The notes below the pieces were generated by a model. The model did no database searches and was not told where the DNA came from. It saw only the letters and a program-made list of their open reading frames with translations. Source: an uncultured Muribaculaceae bacterium (lineage in GTDB: Bacteria > Bacteroidota > Bacteroidia > Bacteroidales > Muribaculaceae). From it: a stretch of 64,000 nucleotides of DNA. Shown here piece after piece: positions 43,309 through 52,561 of this stretch (position 1 is the first letter of the stretch; the number at the start of each line of letters is the position of its first letter). The stretch is taken from positions 1 through 64,000 of the forward strand of contig CAJUKD010000007.1 of assembly GCA_910587235.1 (NCBI GenBank). The letters run 5' to 3'. The translations under genes were made by a program, and so were the position numbers.

Positions 43309-43341
43309 ACTTAATGCGTTTGATGATAAAAGTACAGAACG

Positions 43342-43392
43342 GACAGATTAGGCAACAAAATGGACAATGGTGAAATCATTGCCTGAAATGTC
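43342..43392. promoter_or_regulatory. Candidate binding site of the hybrid regulator
   Basis: An interrupted inverted repeat has half sites GACAGATTAGGCAA (43342-43355) and TTGCCTGAAATGTC (43379-43392), i.e. GACAnnnnAGGCAA facing its complement across 23 bases. It spans roughly -47 to -97 from the predicted PUL start site, the right place for an AraC-type activator. Confidence 0.5.
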
Positions 43393-43475
43393 TACAGAGG
43401 GCTTTGATGTCCGGTTAATGTGCATTTTGGATTGTTCTTTTTTCCTATCAGTCTTTGATTTTAGCGTATGCTTTT

Positions 43476-43506
43476 TTCGTGGCTTATGGAAAAAAGCGTA
43501 CATTTG
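43476..43506 (+). promoter_or_regulatory. Promoter of the hybrid two-component regulator gene
   Basis: TTCG (43476-43479), a 19-base spacer and TACATTTG (43499-43506) lie 19 bases before the ATG. Confidence 0.6.
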
Positions 43507-43524
43507 CGATAACAGAATATCACC

Positions 43525-46500
43525 ATGAAAAATAAGATTCTGACAATCCTTTTTCTTGTTTCCGGCATATTTTCAGCCGTAGCAGTCACCACTCCTCCAT
43601 TGTCGTGGCACAACTGTCGGATAGCCGGCGCAACGCGTACGGTTTATAGTATGCACCGTTCGGCAGCGTCGGGGCGTATGTATCTTGGGACTAACAGCGG
43701 CCTTTTCAGTTTTGACGGTTTCGATGCGCGTGCCGTCCGTCTTGGCGAAGATTGGTTTCATGCTCAGGTATATGCCATAACCGAACTTCCTGACGGACGA
43801 TGTTTCATAGGTACCAATAATGGCCTTTTCCGTCTGTCGCATCCTGCAGATGCCGGATGGCCCGAAACCCTTGTTCCTGCGTCAGGACCTTTTCCGGAAG
43901 AGATAAGGACGATGGTATGGTGGAATTCGGAACTGTGGATAGGTTCGTTGCGCGGTTTGTGGCGTTATGATCCGGATAAAGAAAAAACGGAACGTGTCAG
44001 TTCGACGAATCTGTCGCATGATGCGGTCTATGCGCTTATGCCGGCTCCTGACGGGCGTCGGCTTTTCATAGGTACCTATGACGGTTTGTGCTGCTACGAT
44101 GCTTTCGACGAGGTGTTTACACATTTGCCGCTTGCGGTCGGAAGCGGCGGCAACACTTTTGTCAATGCGTTGGCAATACTGCAATCGTCCTCGTTATTGC
44201 TGGTAGGTACGGAAAAAGGTCTTATAGAATTCGATATGCTATCGGCTTCATCCCGTCGTCTGACGGAATTTGACGGTTACGGAGTTAAAGCTCTTGCGGT
44301 TGATGTTTCTGCCAGACGTCTGATTGCCGGGACTGAAAACGGCTTGCTTATAATCAATCCTGCCGAACCGAATGAAATGTCGGTACAATGTCGTCATGAT
44401 TCGCGCAATCCTACCTCGCTTGCAAATAATGTGGTGTGGTCGCTTTTTGTAGATCCATACGGCAATGTATGGGCCGGAACCGAGATGGGGGTGTCTATAG
44501 CTAATCTTGACTCGCCGGTCACTGCAGTGTCGCTTGCCGATATAACCAACCGTTTTGACGGCCAGCAGGTATATTCCATGCTTCGCGACAGTCATGGCGA
44601 TTTTTGGCTTGGCGGGACAAACGGTGTGATACGAATTCCCGACGGCGCTGCGCCGGCACAATGGTTCATGCCCGGGAACCGTATGCGTGATCTGTCGCAC
44701 AGTAGGGTGAGGCGGATTTATGAAAGTTCGGCCGGCGACTTGCTGGTTGCCGGCGACGGTGGTCTGAACCGTTTTGACCGTGCCAAAGGGCGTTTCGACA
44801 ATTATCGCATAACGGACAGGTCCCATCGCTATATGGCGAACTGGATTTATGGTGTTGTCGAGGATACCGCGAGGGCGGAACTATGGACCGGCAGTTATCT
44901 CGGAGGAGTAATGGCTACGGCGCTTGACAAGTTTCGTCCGGGCGGAGGGACAGTGGTCGCTGATTCACTTCTGAAGTGTTCGAACTCTTCCGCTGGAGAT
45001 CTTATAAGCGACATTGTCAGTGACATCCGCGGAAATAAATGGGTTCTTCTTTTCCGCGACAGTACAGTGTACCGTATCGACGCACATTCCGGCATCAGTA
45101 AGAGTGTTGATATCAAGGATGCGACTGGGTATTATCCTACAGCTATCACCCGCGACCGGCAGGGACGCATATGGGTGGCACATTCTTATGGCGCCGTAAT
45201 GCTTGGTGCCGACGGCTCTATAGAGTCCAAGGTGGATTTTTCAGATATTCCGTCAGCGATTGAGAACGAAGGTGTCAGCGCTTTTGCCCCCGTAGGTAAA
45301 GAAATATGGGTGGCGTTGTCGGACGGAGTACGTGCGATAGATACAGAAACTATGACATCAAGAATGCTTTCGCTTCCGGCGAAACAATATACGTCGATAT
45401 ACTACGATCCGAAAACACGTCGTGCCATACTTGGCGCTGTCGATGAACTGATAGTAGCAGATCCGGCCGGAATACGTTCGTTGAGCGAAGGATATGGGCA
45501 TGTCTGCATATCACATATCGAAACGGCTGAAGGTGAAGTAGCTCCTGATGTCGATGTAGTGTCGCTTCCATACGGACGTAACTCTATCGATGTGTTTCTT
45601 ACGGCAGAGAATATCTCGGGTATGAGTTTTCCGCGTTTCCGTTATCGCATTGCCGATCTCGACAGTACGTGGACCATACTTGCCGAAGGTGACAACCGGA
45701 TACGCCTCAGTGCATTACCCTCGGGTAAACATCGCCTTGAGATGCAGATAAACGGTATTGCCGATAGTTTCCGGCATATCAATATCAATGTGGCGTCGCC
45801 ATGGTTTATGACATGGCCTGCGATAGCTGCATATATTTTTATTCTGGCATTTATTGTAAGTGTGCTTGAGTTCAACCAGCGCCGAAGACATCGCCGCAGC
45901 CTTGAGGCGGTAGAGCGTCAGGCCGCGCTGGAGCAGGTCGAGGAGCGTTTGTCGTTTCTTACCAATATATCGCATGAGCTGAAAACTCCGCTTTCCATGA
46001 TAATAGGGCCGCTTAGCCGCCTGCGCGATGCTGCGGCTCCGGTCGGGGAAGATACCGTACGTCACAACATAGATGTGGCTTATGATGCGGCTATACGTCT
46101 TAATGAATTGATACACCGGACTGTGGAAATAAACCGTCTGGATGTGCCCACTGAAAACATGCTGATCTATTCCCGTATAGATGCCGTGGAGTTCTGTCGT
46201 TCTATCTTCGAGAGCTATCGGGAGGCATATCCTGAACGTCATTTCGTATTCTCTTCGGATGATGCCTCATTGCCGGCGGAGGTCGATGCGGTAAAACTAG
46301 AATCGATTCTGAACAATCTGCTGTCGAATGCGGTGAAATATTCCCATAAGGACTCGACAATAAGCTGTTCTGTGCGTAATTTCGGTCCGGATATGGAGAT
46401 AAGTGTTTCCGACGACGGTATAGGTATTCCTCTTTCCGAGCAGAAACTGATATTCCAGCGTTTGTATCGTTCTTCCGCTTCGTCGGATATGAGTGAAGGC

Positions 46501-47451
46501 ACGGGAATCGGTCTGTATCTTGTGAAGCATTACGTTGAGATGCACCATGGCAGAGTTTCTCTGCACAGCCGTCCCGGGGAAGGAGCGACTTTTGTAATCG
46601 AATTACCCCGTGGCATAGAAGACTGTCAGACCGTGAATCCGCCACTAATCGACGGTAAACCGGAAGATACGGCATCCGACAAGCGTCCGCGTGTGCTTGT
46701 TGTCGACGATAATGCCGCCATTGCCGCTCTTGTGTGCGATATGCTTTCCGATGACTATAATTGTGCCGTGGCCTCCAACGGGCGTGCCGCATTGGCGGTG
46801 GTTTCAACTTTCCATCCCGACCTTATAATCGCCGACGAGATGATGCCGGTGATGACAGGGCTTGAGATGAGCCGCAGTATAAAGTCGAATCCTATGCTGG
46901 CGCATACTCCTATTATATTGCTTACTGCCAAAAACGGGCCGGACATAGAGAACGAGAGCATACGCTCCGGAGTGGAGATGTTCATGTCAAAACCATTCAA
47001 GGCTTCTAAACTGAGGGCGCGTGTCAGTCAGATGATACAGTCGAAAGAAAATGTCCGTAGATCAGCACGTATAGAAAGCATGACGGAAGCTAAACCTATC
47101 GAGGCCGAGTCGGACGATGAACGGCGTCTGGCATCGGTCACCGAAATCATAGAAGAGAATATATCGAATCCCGACATGAACGTGGCTTTCCTGTGTGAAA
47201 AAGCTTCTATACATCAGAAACAGCTTTATCGTCTGCTGAAAAAATATGTCGGGTTGAGTCCTGTCGATTACATCAGGCAGACGCGTCTGCGCAAGGCCGC
47301 GATGTTGCTCGAACAGGGGAAGTTCTCGGTCAGCGAGGTAATGTATATGGTCGGGTTCAGTTCGTCGAGTTATTTTTCGCGTTGTTTCGCCGCCCTTTAT
47401 GGCTGTACTCCCGGACAGTACAAAGGCGAAAATCCGACAGCGAAGCCATGA
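43525..47451 (+). CDS. Hybrid two-component system regulator (HTCS) of the galactan PUL
   Basis: One 1308-residue chain holds all parts of a two-component system. A signal sequence is followed by a periplasmic double beta-propeller of Reg_prop repeats (about 25-650, e.g. LYLGTNSGLFSFDG-like units) and a Y_Y_Y domain. After the membrane helix (WPAIAAYIFILAFIVSVLEF) come HisKA with H817 (NISHELKTPLSMI), HATPase (NNLLSNAVKYS, DDGIGIP, GTGIGLYLVKHY), a receiver domain with phosphoacceptor D1104 (IADEMMP) and a C-terminal AraC HTH. It is expected to bind galacto-oligosaccharides in the periplasm and activate the divergent locus. All catalytic residues are present. Confidence 0.97.
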   Translation: MKNKILTILFLVSGIFSAVAVTTPPLSWHNCRIAGATRTVYSMHRSAASGRMYLGTNSGLFSFDGFDARAVRLGEDWFHAQVYAITELPDGRCFIGTNNGLFRLSHPADAGWPETLVPASGPFPEEIRTMVWWNSELWIGSLRGLWRYDPDKEKTERVSSTNLSHDAVYALMPAPDGRRLFIGTYDGLCCYDAFDEVFTHLPLAVGSGGNTFVNALAILQSSSLLLVGTEKGLIEFDMLSASSRRLTEFDGYGVKALAVDVSARRLIAGTENGLLIINPAEPNEMSVQCRHDSRNPTSLANNVVWSLFVDPYGNVWAGTEMGVSIANLDSPVTAVSLADITNRFDGQQVYSMLRDSHGDFWLGGTNGVIRIPDGAAPAQWFMPGNRMRDLSHSRVRRIYESSAGDLLVAGDGGLNRFDRAKGRFDNYRITDRSHRYMANWIYGVVEDTARAELWTGSYLGGVMATALDKFRPGGGTVVADSLLKCSNSSAGDLISDIVSDIRGNKWVLLFRDSTVYRIDAHSGISKSVDIKDATGYYPTAITRDRQGRIWVAHSYGAVMLGADGSIESKVDFSDIPSAIENEGVSAFAPVGKEIWVALSDGVRAIDTETMTSRMLSLPAKQYTSIYYDPKTRRAILGAVDELIVADPAGIRSLSEGYGHVCISHIETAEGEVAPDVDVVSLPYGRNSIDVFLTAENISGMSFPRFRYRIADLDSTWTILAEGDNRIRLSALPSGKHRLEMQINGIADSFRHININVASPWFMTWPAIAAYIFILAFIVSVLEFNQRRRHRRSLEAVERQAALEQVEERLSFLTNISHELKTPLSMIIGPLSRLRDAAAPVGEDTVRHNIDVAYDAAIRLNELIHRTVEINRLDVPTENMLIYSRIDAVEFCRSIFESYREAYPERHFVFSSDDASLPAEVDAVKLESILNNLLSNAVKYSHKDSTISCSVRNFGPDMEISVSDDGIGIPLSEQKLIFQRLYRSSASSDMSEGTGIGLYLVKHYVEMHHGRVSLHSRPGEGATFVIELPRGIEDCQTVNPPLIDGKPEDTASDKRPRVLVVDDNAAIAALVCDMLSDDYNCAVASNGRAALAVVSTFHPDLIIADEMMPVMTGLEMSRSIKSNPMLAHTPIILLTAKNGPDIENESIRSGVEMFMSKPFKASKLRARVSQMIQSKENVRRSARIESMTEAKPIEAESDDERRLASVTEIIEENISNPDMNVAFLCEKASIHQKQLYRLLKKYVGLSPVDYIRQTRLRKAAMLLEQGKFSVSEVMYMVGFSSSSYFSRCFAALYGCTPGQYKGENPTAKP

Positions 47452-47480
47452 TTTATTTCAACGGTCAAGCCATTATACAA

Positions 47481-47515
47481 AAAAACGCCCTGTCTATTTA
47501 AAGACGGGCGTTTTT
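47481..47515. terminator. Bidirectional terminator between HTCS and clpC
   Basis: AAAAACGCCC pairs with GGGCGTTTTT, continued by GTCT/AGAC with a one-base bulge. A and T runs on both sides serve the convergent HTCS (plus) and clpC (minus) genes. Confidence 0.9.
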
Positions 47516-47536
47516 GTCGGATTTATAGGGAGTGAT

Positions 47537-50128
47537 TTATTCGGTGGACGCTGAACTGTCAGCAGTGTCTTCAATCTGGGCGATTACTTCTTCGTCGGCA
47601 GGAAGGACATGGGTTGTGATTTTTTCAGCGCTTTTGTCGTAGTCGACGAGGATTTCGGCTTTTTCACCTACGCTGCCTGAGAGAAGCAACTCGGCAAGCT
47701 CGTCCTCGAGGTACTTCTGGATGGCTCGTTTGAGCGGACGTGCGCCGAATTGCACATCGCAGCCTTTGGAAGCTATGAAGTTCTTGGCTTCCTCACTGAG
47801 GCTTACTTTATAACCCATATCGTCGAGGCGGCGGAAGAATCCGCGAAGTTCTATGTCGATAATCTTGAAAATAGCGTCGCGGTCGAGAGAATCGAATATC
47901 ACTATATCGTCGATTCGGTTCAGGAATTCCGGCGAGAAAGCCTTGTTTAGAGCTTTTGAAAGTACGCTGTGGCTGTACTCGCGGTCAACTTCCCGGGTGG
48001 TGAATCCTACGCCCGATCCGAATTCCTTCAGCTGACGTGTGCCGATATTCGACGTCATTATTATTATGGTGTTCTTGAAGTCGATGCGGCGGCCGAGGCT
48101 GTCGGTAAGGCGGCCTTCGTCCATTACCTGCAGCAGAAGATTGAACACGTCGGGATGTGCTTTTTCTATTTCGTCGAGCAACACTACGGAGTAGGGGTGG
48201 CGGCGTACGCGTTCGGTGAGCTGTCCGCCTTCCTCGTAGCCTACATAGCCGGGAGGTGCGCCAATAAGGCGCGACACGCTGAATTTTTCCATGTATTCGC
48301 TCATGTCGATGCGAATGAGGGTTTCTGCCGAGTCGAACAGATATTCAGCCAGTTTTTTTGCCAGATGTGTTTTGCCTACACCCGTCGGGCCGAGGAACAT
48401 GAATGTGCCTATGGGTTTGTTTGGATCTTTGAGTCCGAGCCGGTTGCGCTGTATGGCCTTTACTATCTTCTCGATTGCGGCATCCTGTCCTATTATTGCG
48501 CTTCGGAGGCTTGGACCCATGGCGACCAGACGTTTGCCTTCGGCTTGTGCTATTCGCTGAACGGGTACTCCTGTCATCATGGCCACTACTTCGGCGACAC
48601 GTTCGGCGTCGACGACCTGACGGTTCTCGGCCATATCGTGCTCCCATGCTGCGCGCTCCTCATCCAGTTTGCGCGCAACGTCATTTGCTTGATCGCGCAG
48701 ACGCGTTGCACGGGCAAAATCGTGGGCGTGGGCTGCTTCCTGCTTTTCAGCGGACAGGCGGCGGTGCTCTTCTTCGAGGCGGTCGATGGCTTCCGGCACA
48801 TTTATATTTGTTATGCGGGCACGTGAACCGGCTTCGTCGAGAGCATCTATGGCCTTATCGGGAAAATTGCGGTCGCTGATGTAGCGGTCGGTCAGTTTCA
48901 CGCAGGCTTCAAGGGCATCGTCGGTGTATGTCACTCCGTGGTGCGCTTCGTATTTCGGCTTGATGTTGTTGAGAATGACCAAGGTTTCCTCGGCGGTGGT
49001 CGGTTCGACCATCACTTTCTGGAAGCGGCGTTCGAGAGCACCGTCCTTTTCTATATTTGTGCGGTATTCGTCGAGGGTTGTGGCGCCTATGCACTGGATC
49101 TCGCCGCGGGCGAGTGCCGGTTTGAGCATGTTGGCGGCGTCCATTGAGCCTTGTGCGTTTCCGGCTCCGACGATTGTGTGGATTTCGTCTATGAAAAGGA
49201 TGATGTCAGGATTCTTTGTCAATTCATTCAGTATGGCTTTCAGGCGTTCTTCGAACTCTCCGCGATACTTCGTTCCTGCAACGATTGATGCCATGTCAAG
49301 AGCGATGACACGTTTGTCGAACAGGATACGCGAAACCTGTCTGCGTATTATTCTGAGAGCCAGACCCTCGACTATAGCCGATTTGCCTACGCCGGGTTCG
49401 CCTATAAGAACCGGATTGTTTTTCTTGCGCCGGCTCAGAATCTGAGCCAGACGTTCTATTTCCACTTCGCGGCCTACGACAGGATCGAGGCGTCCTTCTT
49501 CGGCGGCGCGTGTCATGTCGTTGCCGAATTTGTCGAGCATGGGAGTGTCGCCGCTGCGCTGACGCCTGAATTTGGAACCTTCGGAGGAATTGTTATCGCC
49601 GCTTTTTTCGGCGGCGCTCTCTCCGGCCGGTTCAGCGGTGGCTTCCATGGTTGGAGTTGTGCCTCCGTCTTTGTCTATGCTAAGGCCGGAATCGCTCATG
49701 GCGAGGTTGCGCAGCACTTCATAATTTATTCCCGCGTCCACGAAAGGACGTACCAGCGGCAGGTTGCCTGCTTCTTTGTTGTGGAATAATGCAAGAAGCA
49801 GATGGCGTACGTCTACGCGGTCATTTTTCAGATAGCGGGCTTCGAGGATGGCCAGTTTTATTATCAGTGTCACGATGCGGTTGTTTACACCCGGAGAGTC
49901 TTCGCGTTCGGGTGCGTCGAAAAGAGCGAGGTCAAGTTCTGAAATCATATCCTTGAGCTTGTTTTCGCCTACGACGCGTTGCATCAGCGTGAAAGACTCC
50001 GTGTTGTCCTGCCCGAGTTCCAACAGCAGGTGCTCGGGCATTATAGTGCTGTTGTTGTGTCGTGTGCACTGGCTTCTCAGGCGTGAGATAAGCTCGCGTG
50101 CGCTATCGGTATATTGCTTGTTGTCCAT
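47537..50128 (-). CDS. clpC: ATP-dependent Clp protease ATPase subunit, ClpC type
   Basis: From ATG at 50128 (the frame to 50206 adds an unsupported N-terminus) the Hsp100 protein has 863 residues. It has a Clp N domain (1-150), AAA1 with GEPGVGKSAIVEG and LFIDEIHTIVGAG, a coiled middle domain (EEHRRLSAEKQ, a UVR-like ARATRLRDQA), and AAA2 with GPTGVGKTHLAKKLAEYLF and VVLLDEIEKAHPD. The loop GVGFTTRE is the place of the ClpP-binding tripeptide (VGF as in ClpC rather than IGL/IGF). It unfolds proteins for ClpP. The linker 150-200 is Ser/Asn-rich. A near-consensus -7 box lies at 50204-50211. Confidence 0.95.
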   Translation of the reverse strand: MDNKQYTDSARELISRLRSQCTRHNNSTIMPEHLLLELGQDNTESFTLMQRVVGENKLKDMISELDLALFDAPEREDSPGVNNRIVTLIIKLAILEARYLKNDRVDVRHLLLALFHNKEAGNLPLVRPFVDAGINYEVLRNLAMSDSGLSIDKDGGTTPTMEATAEPAGESAAEKSGDNNSSEGSKFRRQRSGDTPMLDKFGNDMTRAAEEGRLDPVVGREVEIERLAQILSRRKKNNPVLIGEPGVGKSAIVEGLALRIIRRQVSRILFDKRVIALDMASIVAGTKYRGEFEERLKAILNELTKNPDIILFIDEIHTIVGAGNAQGSMDAANMLKPALARGEIQCIGATTLDEYRTNIEKDGALERRFQKVMVEPTTAEETLVILNNIKPKYEAHHGVTYTDDALEACVKLTDRYISDRNFPDKAIDALDEAGSRARITNINVPEAIDRLEEEHRRLSAEKQEAAHAHDFARATRLRDQANDVARKLDEERAAWEHDMAENRQVVDAERVAEVVAMMTGVPVQRIAQAEGKRLVAMGPSLRSAIIGQDAAIEKIVKAIQRNRLGLKDPNKPIGTFMFLGPTGVGKTHLAKKLAEYLFDSAETLIRIDMSEYMEKFSVSRLIGAPPGYVGYEEGGQLTERVRRHPYSVVLLDEIEKAHPDVFNLLLQVMDEGRLTDSLGRRIDFKNTIIIMTSNIGTRQLKEFGSGVGFTTREVDREYSHSVLSKALNKAFSPEFLNRIDDIVIFDSLDRDAIFKIIDIELRGFFRRLDDMGYKVSLSEEAKNFIASKGCDVQFGARPLKRAIQKYLEDELAELLLSGSVGEKAEILVDYDKSAEKITTHVLPADEEVIAQIEDTADSSASTE

Positions 50129-50203
50129 ATTTTTAAAATCACTGAAACGGGAAAAAGTTTTCGGTTCAGGTCGCTTTAATTTCTTTATCAACAATAACTG
50201 TGC

Positions 50204-50211
50204 CAAAGTTG
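50204..50211 (-). promoter_or_regulatory. Possible clpC -7 element
   Basis: The minus strand reads CAACTTTG, one base from the TAnnTTTG consensus, about 76 bases before the clpC ATG. Confidence 0.35.
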
Positions 50212-50318
50212 CGGTTTCGGTCGGTGTCAGTCGATATTTTCAGATGCTTATTATGAACGAAGTCTGTCGAGTTATGTTTTTTTAGTTAAACATCTGCCTA
50301 TGGCATATTTTTTATCAC

Positions 50319-50326
50319 TATTTTTG
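50319..50326 (+). promoter_or_regulatory. -7 element of the rel gene promoter
   Basis: TATTTTTG fits TAnnTTTG and lies 30 bases before the ATG at 50357. No clear -33 box is seen. Confidence 0.5.
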
Positions 50327-50356
50327 TGCGATTAAACGTATTTCTAATCCGGATTT

Positions 50357-52561
50357 ATGGAAAATTCTTATTTCCACGATGATGAAAAAGAAACATTGCT
50401 CCGCCTGACGCGTACGCTTATGTCGGAGGCCTGTTCTGTTATTGCTCCCGGCGACTTCAAGGCTGTTAAAGCAGCGATTGCCGGAGGTGTGGAAGACGGG
50501 GCATACGGCCGTGACCGTTTCGGATTCAACCGTGTCAACATGCGTCTGAACACGGCTATAGCCTTGTGCCGCAGCCTAGGCGCCGACCGCAATATGATTC
50601 TGGCTATAATGCTGGCCGATACAGGTAACGTGGACGCCGGCTGTTGGGGCACAGATGTGGAACGGCTTGTTTCGGGCATAAGCAAGGTGGCTTCGCTGTA
50701 TAGTCGCAGCGCGTCTGTCGAGAGTGATAACTTCCGTAAGCTTCTGCTGACATTCGCCGAGGACATACGCGTGATAATCATAATGATTGTCGACCGTCTG
50801 GCGCTTATGAGAGCGATAAACCACCATCCTTCGGAGCGGCTGGTGCGCGATGTCGCCTACGAGGCCAATTATCTTTATGCCCCGCTGGCGCACAGGCTCG
50901 GATTGTATGCCATCAAATCGGAACTTGAGGATATGTCGCTGAAGTACACAAACCGCGAAACATATACCCGCATAGCCCGAGAACTGAACGAAACAAAAGC
51001 TCGTCGTGACGCATACATAGATACATTCATCGAGCCTATACGCCGAAAACTCGAAGCCGAGGGTCTGAAATTTGAAATAAAAGGGAGGACAAAATCCATC
51101 TATTCCATCTGGAACAAGATGAAGAAACAGCACAACGGAGTAGAGGATATTTTCGATCTATTCGCTATCCGTATTGTGCTTGATGTAGAACCGGAACGTG
51201 AAAAAAGCGAATGCTGGATGGCTTATTCCATAGTCACCGACATGTATCGCCCTAACCCCGCGCGACTTAAAGACTGGCTTAGCATTCCGAAGAGCAACGG
51301 CTATGAATCGTTGCATATCACGGTATATGGTCCGCAGGAACGTTGGGTGGAGGTTCAGATACGCACACGTCGTATGGATGCCATTGCCGAGAAAGGTCTT
51401 GCCGCCCATTGGAAGTATAAGGGAATAAAAAGCGAGAGCGGGTTGGATGCCTGGATGAACAACGTGCGTGATATTCTTGAAGCCGCTGAAACAGGTCCTA
51501 TGGAGCTTATCAAGAATTTCAAAATGGACGTGTACTCGCGGGAAGTGTTCGTTTTCACCCCCAAAGGCGATCTTTATAAACTTCCGCAGGGTGCTACTTT
51601 GCTCGATTTTGCATTCAATATTCATACTCGCCTTGGCACGCAGTGTGTCGGCGGCCGGGTCAACGGTAAAAACCATAAGCTCAACTACCGCTTGTGCAGC
51701 GGCGACACAGTTGAAATATTTACTTCGTCGACACAGGAGCCTAATCCCGACTGGCTGTCGATGGTCGTGACGTCGAAAGCACGTAATAAAATACGAGCTG
51801 TGCTGAAAGAGAACGAGAACCGTCAGGCTGAAACCGGACGGGAACTTCTGCAGCGCCGTTTCAAAAACCGTAAGATCGAATTTGACGAAGGGCGCCTGTC
51901 ACGCGCCGTACCCAAGCTCGGCTTCAAGACCATTACTGAATTTTTCAGTGCACTCGGCCGTGGAGAGATTGATATAAATGATGTTTTGGAAGCATACGTT
52001 TCCGTGGGTGCGGATAATGCTGCCGCATCTTCAGCTGAACGTGTGTCGGCGAGCTTGTACACTCTTCAGGCCGATTCGGGTGCCGATGTCGACGAGCGTA
52101 AGACCGACGGAGGTGATGTCCTTGTAATAGGAGATGACATAAAGGGACTTAATTATCGTCTGTCGAAGTGCTGTAATCCGATTTATGGCGATGACGTATT
52201 CGGGTTCGTTTCTGCGGAAGGTGTTGTTAAAATCCATCGTTCCGATTGTCCGAACGCATTGCATATCCGTGAAAAATATCCGTATCGTCTTATCCGTACA
52301 CGCTGGAGCGGCAAAGTCGGCGCTCAGTTCGGGGCAACACTGCGGGTTGTAGGCAAGGATGATATAGGTATAGTCACCAATATAACCTCGATTATCAACA
52401 AGCAGCGCGATGTCACGCTCCGCAGCATCTCCATTGATTCCGATGACGGACTCTTTCAGGGGCTTCTTGTTGTCGGAGTAAACGATACATCTTCGCTAAA
52501 TCAATTAATCCGTAAAATATCAACTGTAAAAGGTGTGAAAAATGTTCAACGTAGTAAATAA
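50357..52561 (+). CDS. RelA/SpoT-family (p)ppGpp synthetase with degenerate hydrolase domain
   Basis: The 734-residue protein makes the alarmone (p)ppGpp. Synthetase motifs are intact: GRTKSIYSIWNKM, DLFAIRIVLD, SIPKSNGYESLHITVYGP and EVQIRTRRMDAIAEKGLAAH. TGS (about 385-445), a helical/zinc-finger-like region with RLSKCCNPIYGDDVFGF, and a C-terminal ACT domain (TLRVVGKDDIGIVTNITSII) follow. In the N-terminal HD domain the usual His, HD and ED residues are missing: the HDxxED site reads ADTGNV (87-92). It should thus be synthetase-only. The synthetase carries RLKD (303-306), an RxKD charge motif typical of bifunctional enzymes, not the ExDD of RelA. Confidence 0.93.
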   Translation: MENSYFHDDEKETLLRLTRTLMSEACSVIAPGDFKAVKAAIAGGVEDGAYGRDRFGFNRVNMRLNTAIALCRSLGADRNMILAIMLADTGNVDAGCWGTDVERLVSGISKVASLYSRSASVESDNFRKLLLTFAEDIRVIIIMIVDRLALMRAINHHPSERLVRDVAYEANYLYAPLAHRLGLYAIKSELEDMSLKYTNRETYTRIARELNETKARRDAYIDTFIEPIRRKLEAEGLKFEIKGRTKSIYSIWNKMKKQHNGVEDIFDLFAIRIVLDVEPEREKSECWMAYSIVTDMYRPNPARLKDWLSIPKSNGYESLHITVYGPQERWVEVQIRTRRMDAIAEKGLAAHWKYKGIKSESGLDAWMNNVRDILEAAETGPMELIKNFKMDVYSREVFVFTPKGDLYKLPQGATLLDFAFNIHTRLGTQCVGGRVNGKNHKLNYRLCSGDTVEIFTSSTQEPNPDWLSMVVTSKARNKIRAVLKENENRQAETGRELLQRRFKNRKIEFDEGRLSRAVPKLGFKTITEFFSALGRGEIDINDVLEAYVSVGADNAAASSAERVSASLYTLQADSGADVDERKTDGGDVLVIGDDIKGLNYRLSKCCNPIYGDDVFGFVSAEGVVKIHRSDCPNALHIREKYPYRLIRTRWSGKVGAQFGATLRVVGKDDIGIVTNITSIINKQRDVTLRSISIDSDDGLFQGLLVVGVNDTSSLNQLIRKISTVKGVKNVQRSK

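Noticed and set aside
47969..48826. 285-codon plus-strand frame opposite clpC
   Set aside because: Antisense shadow of the AAA domains without any domain of its own.
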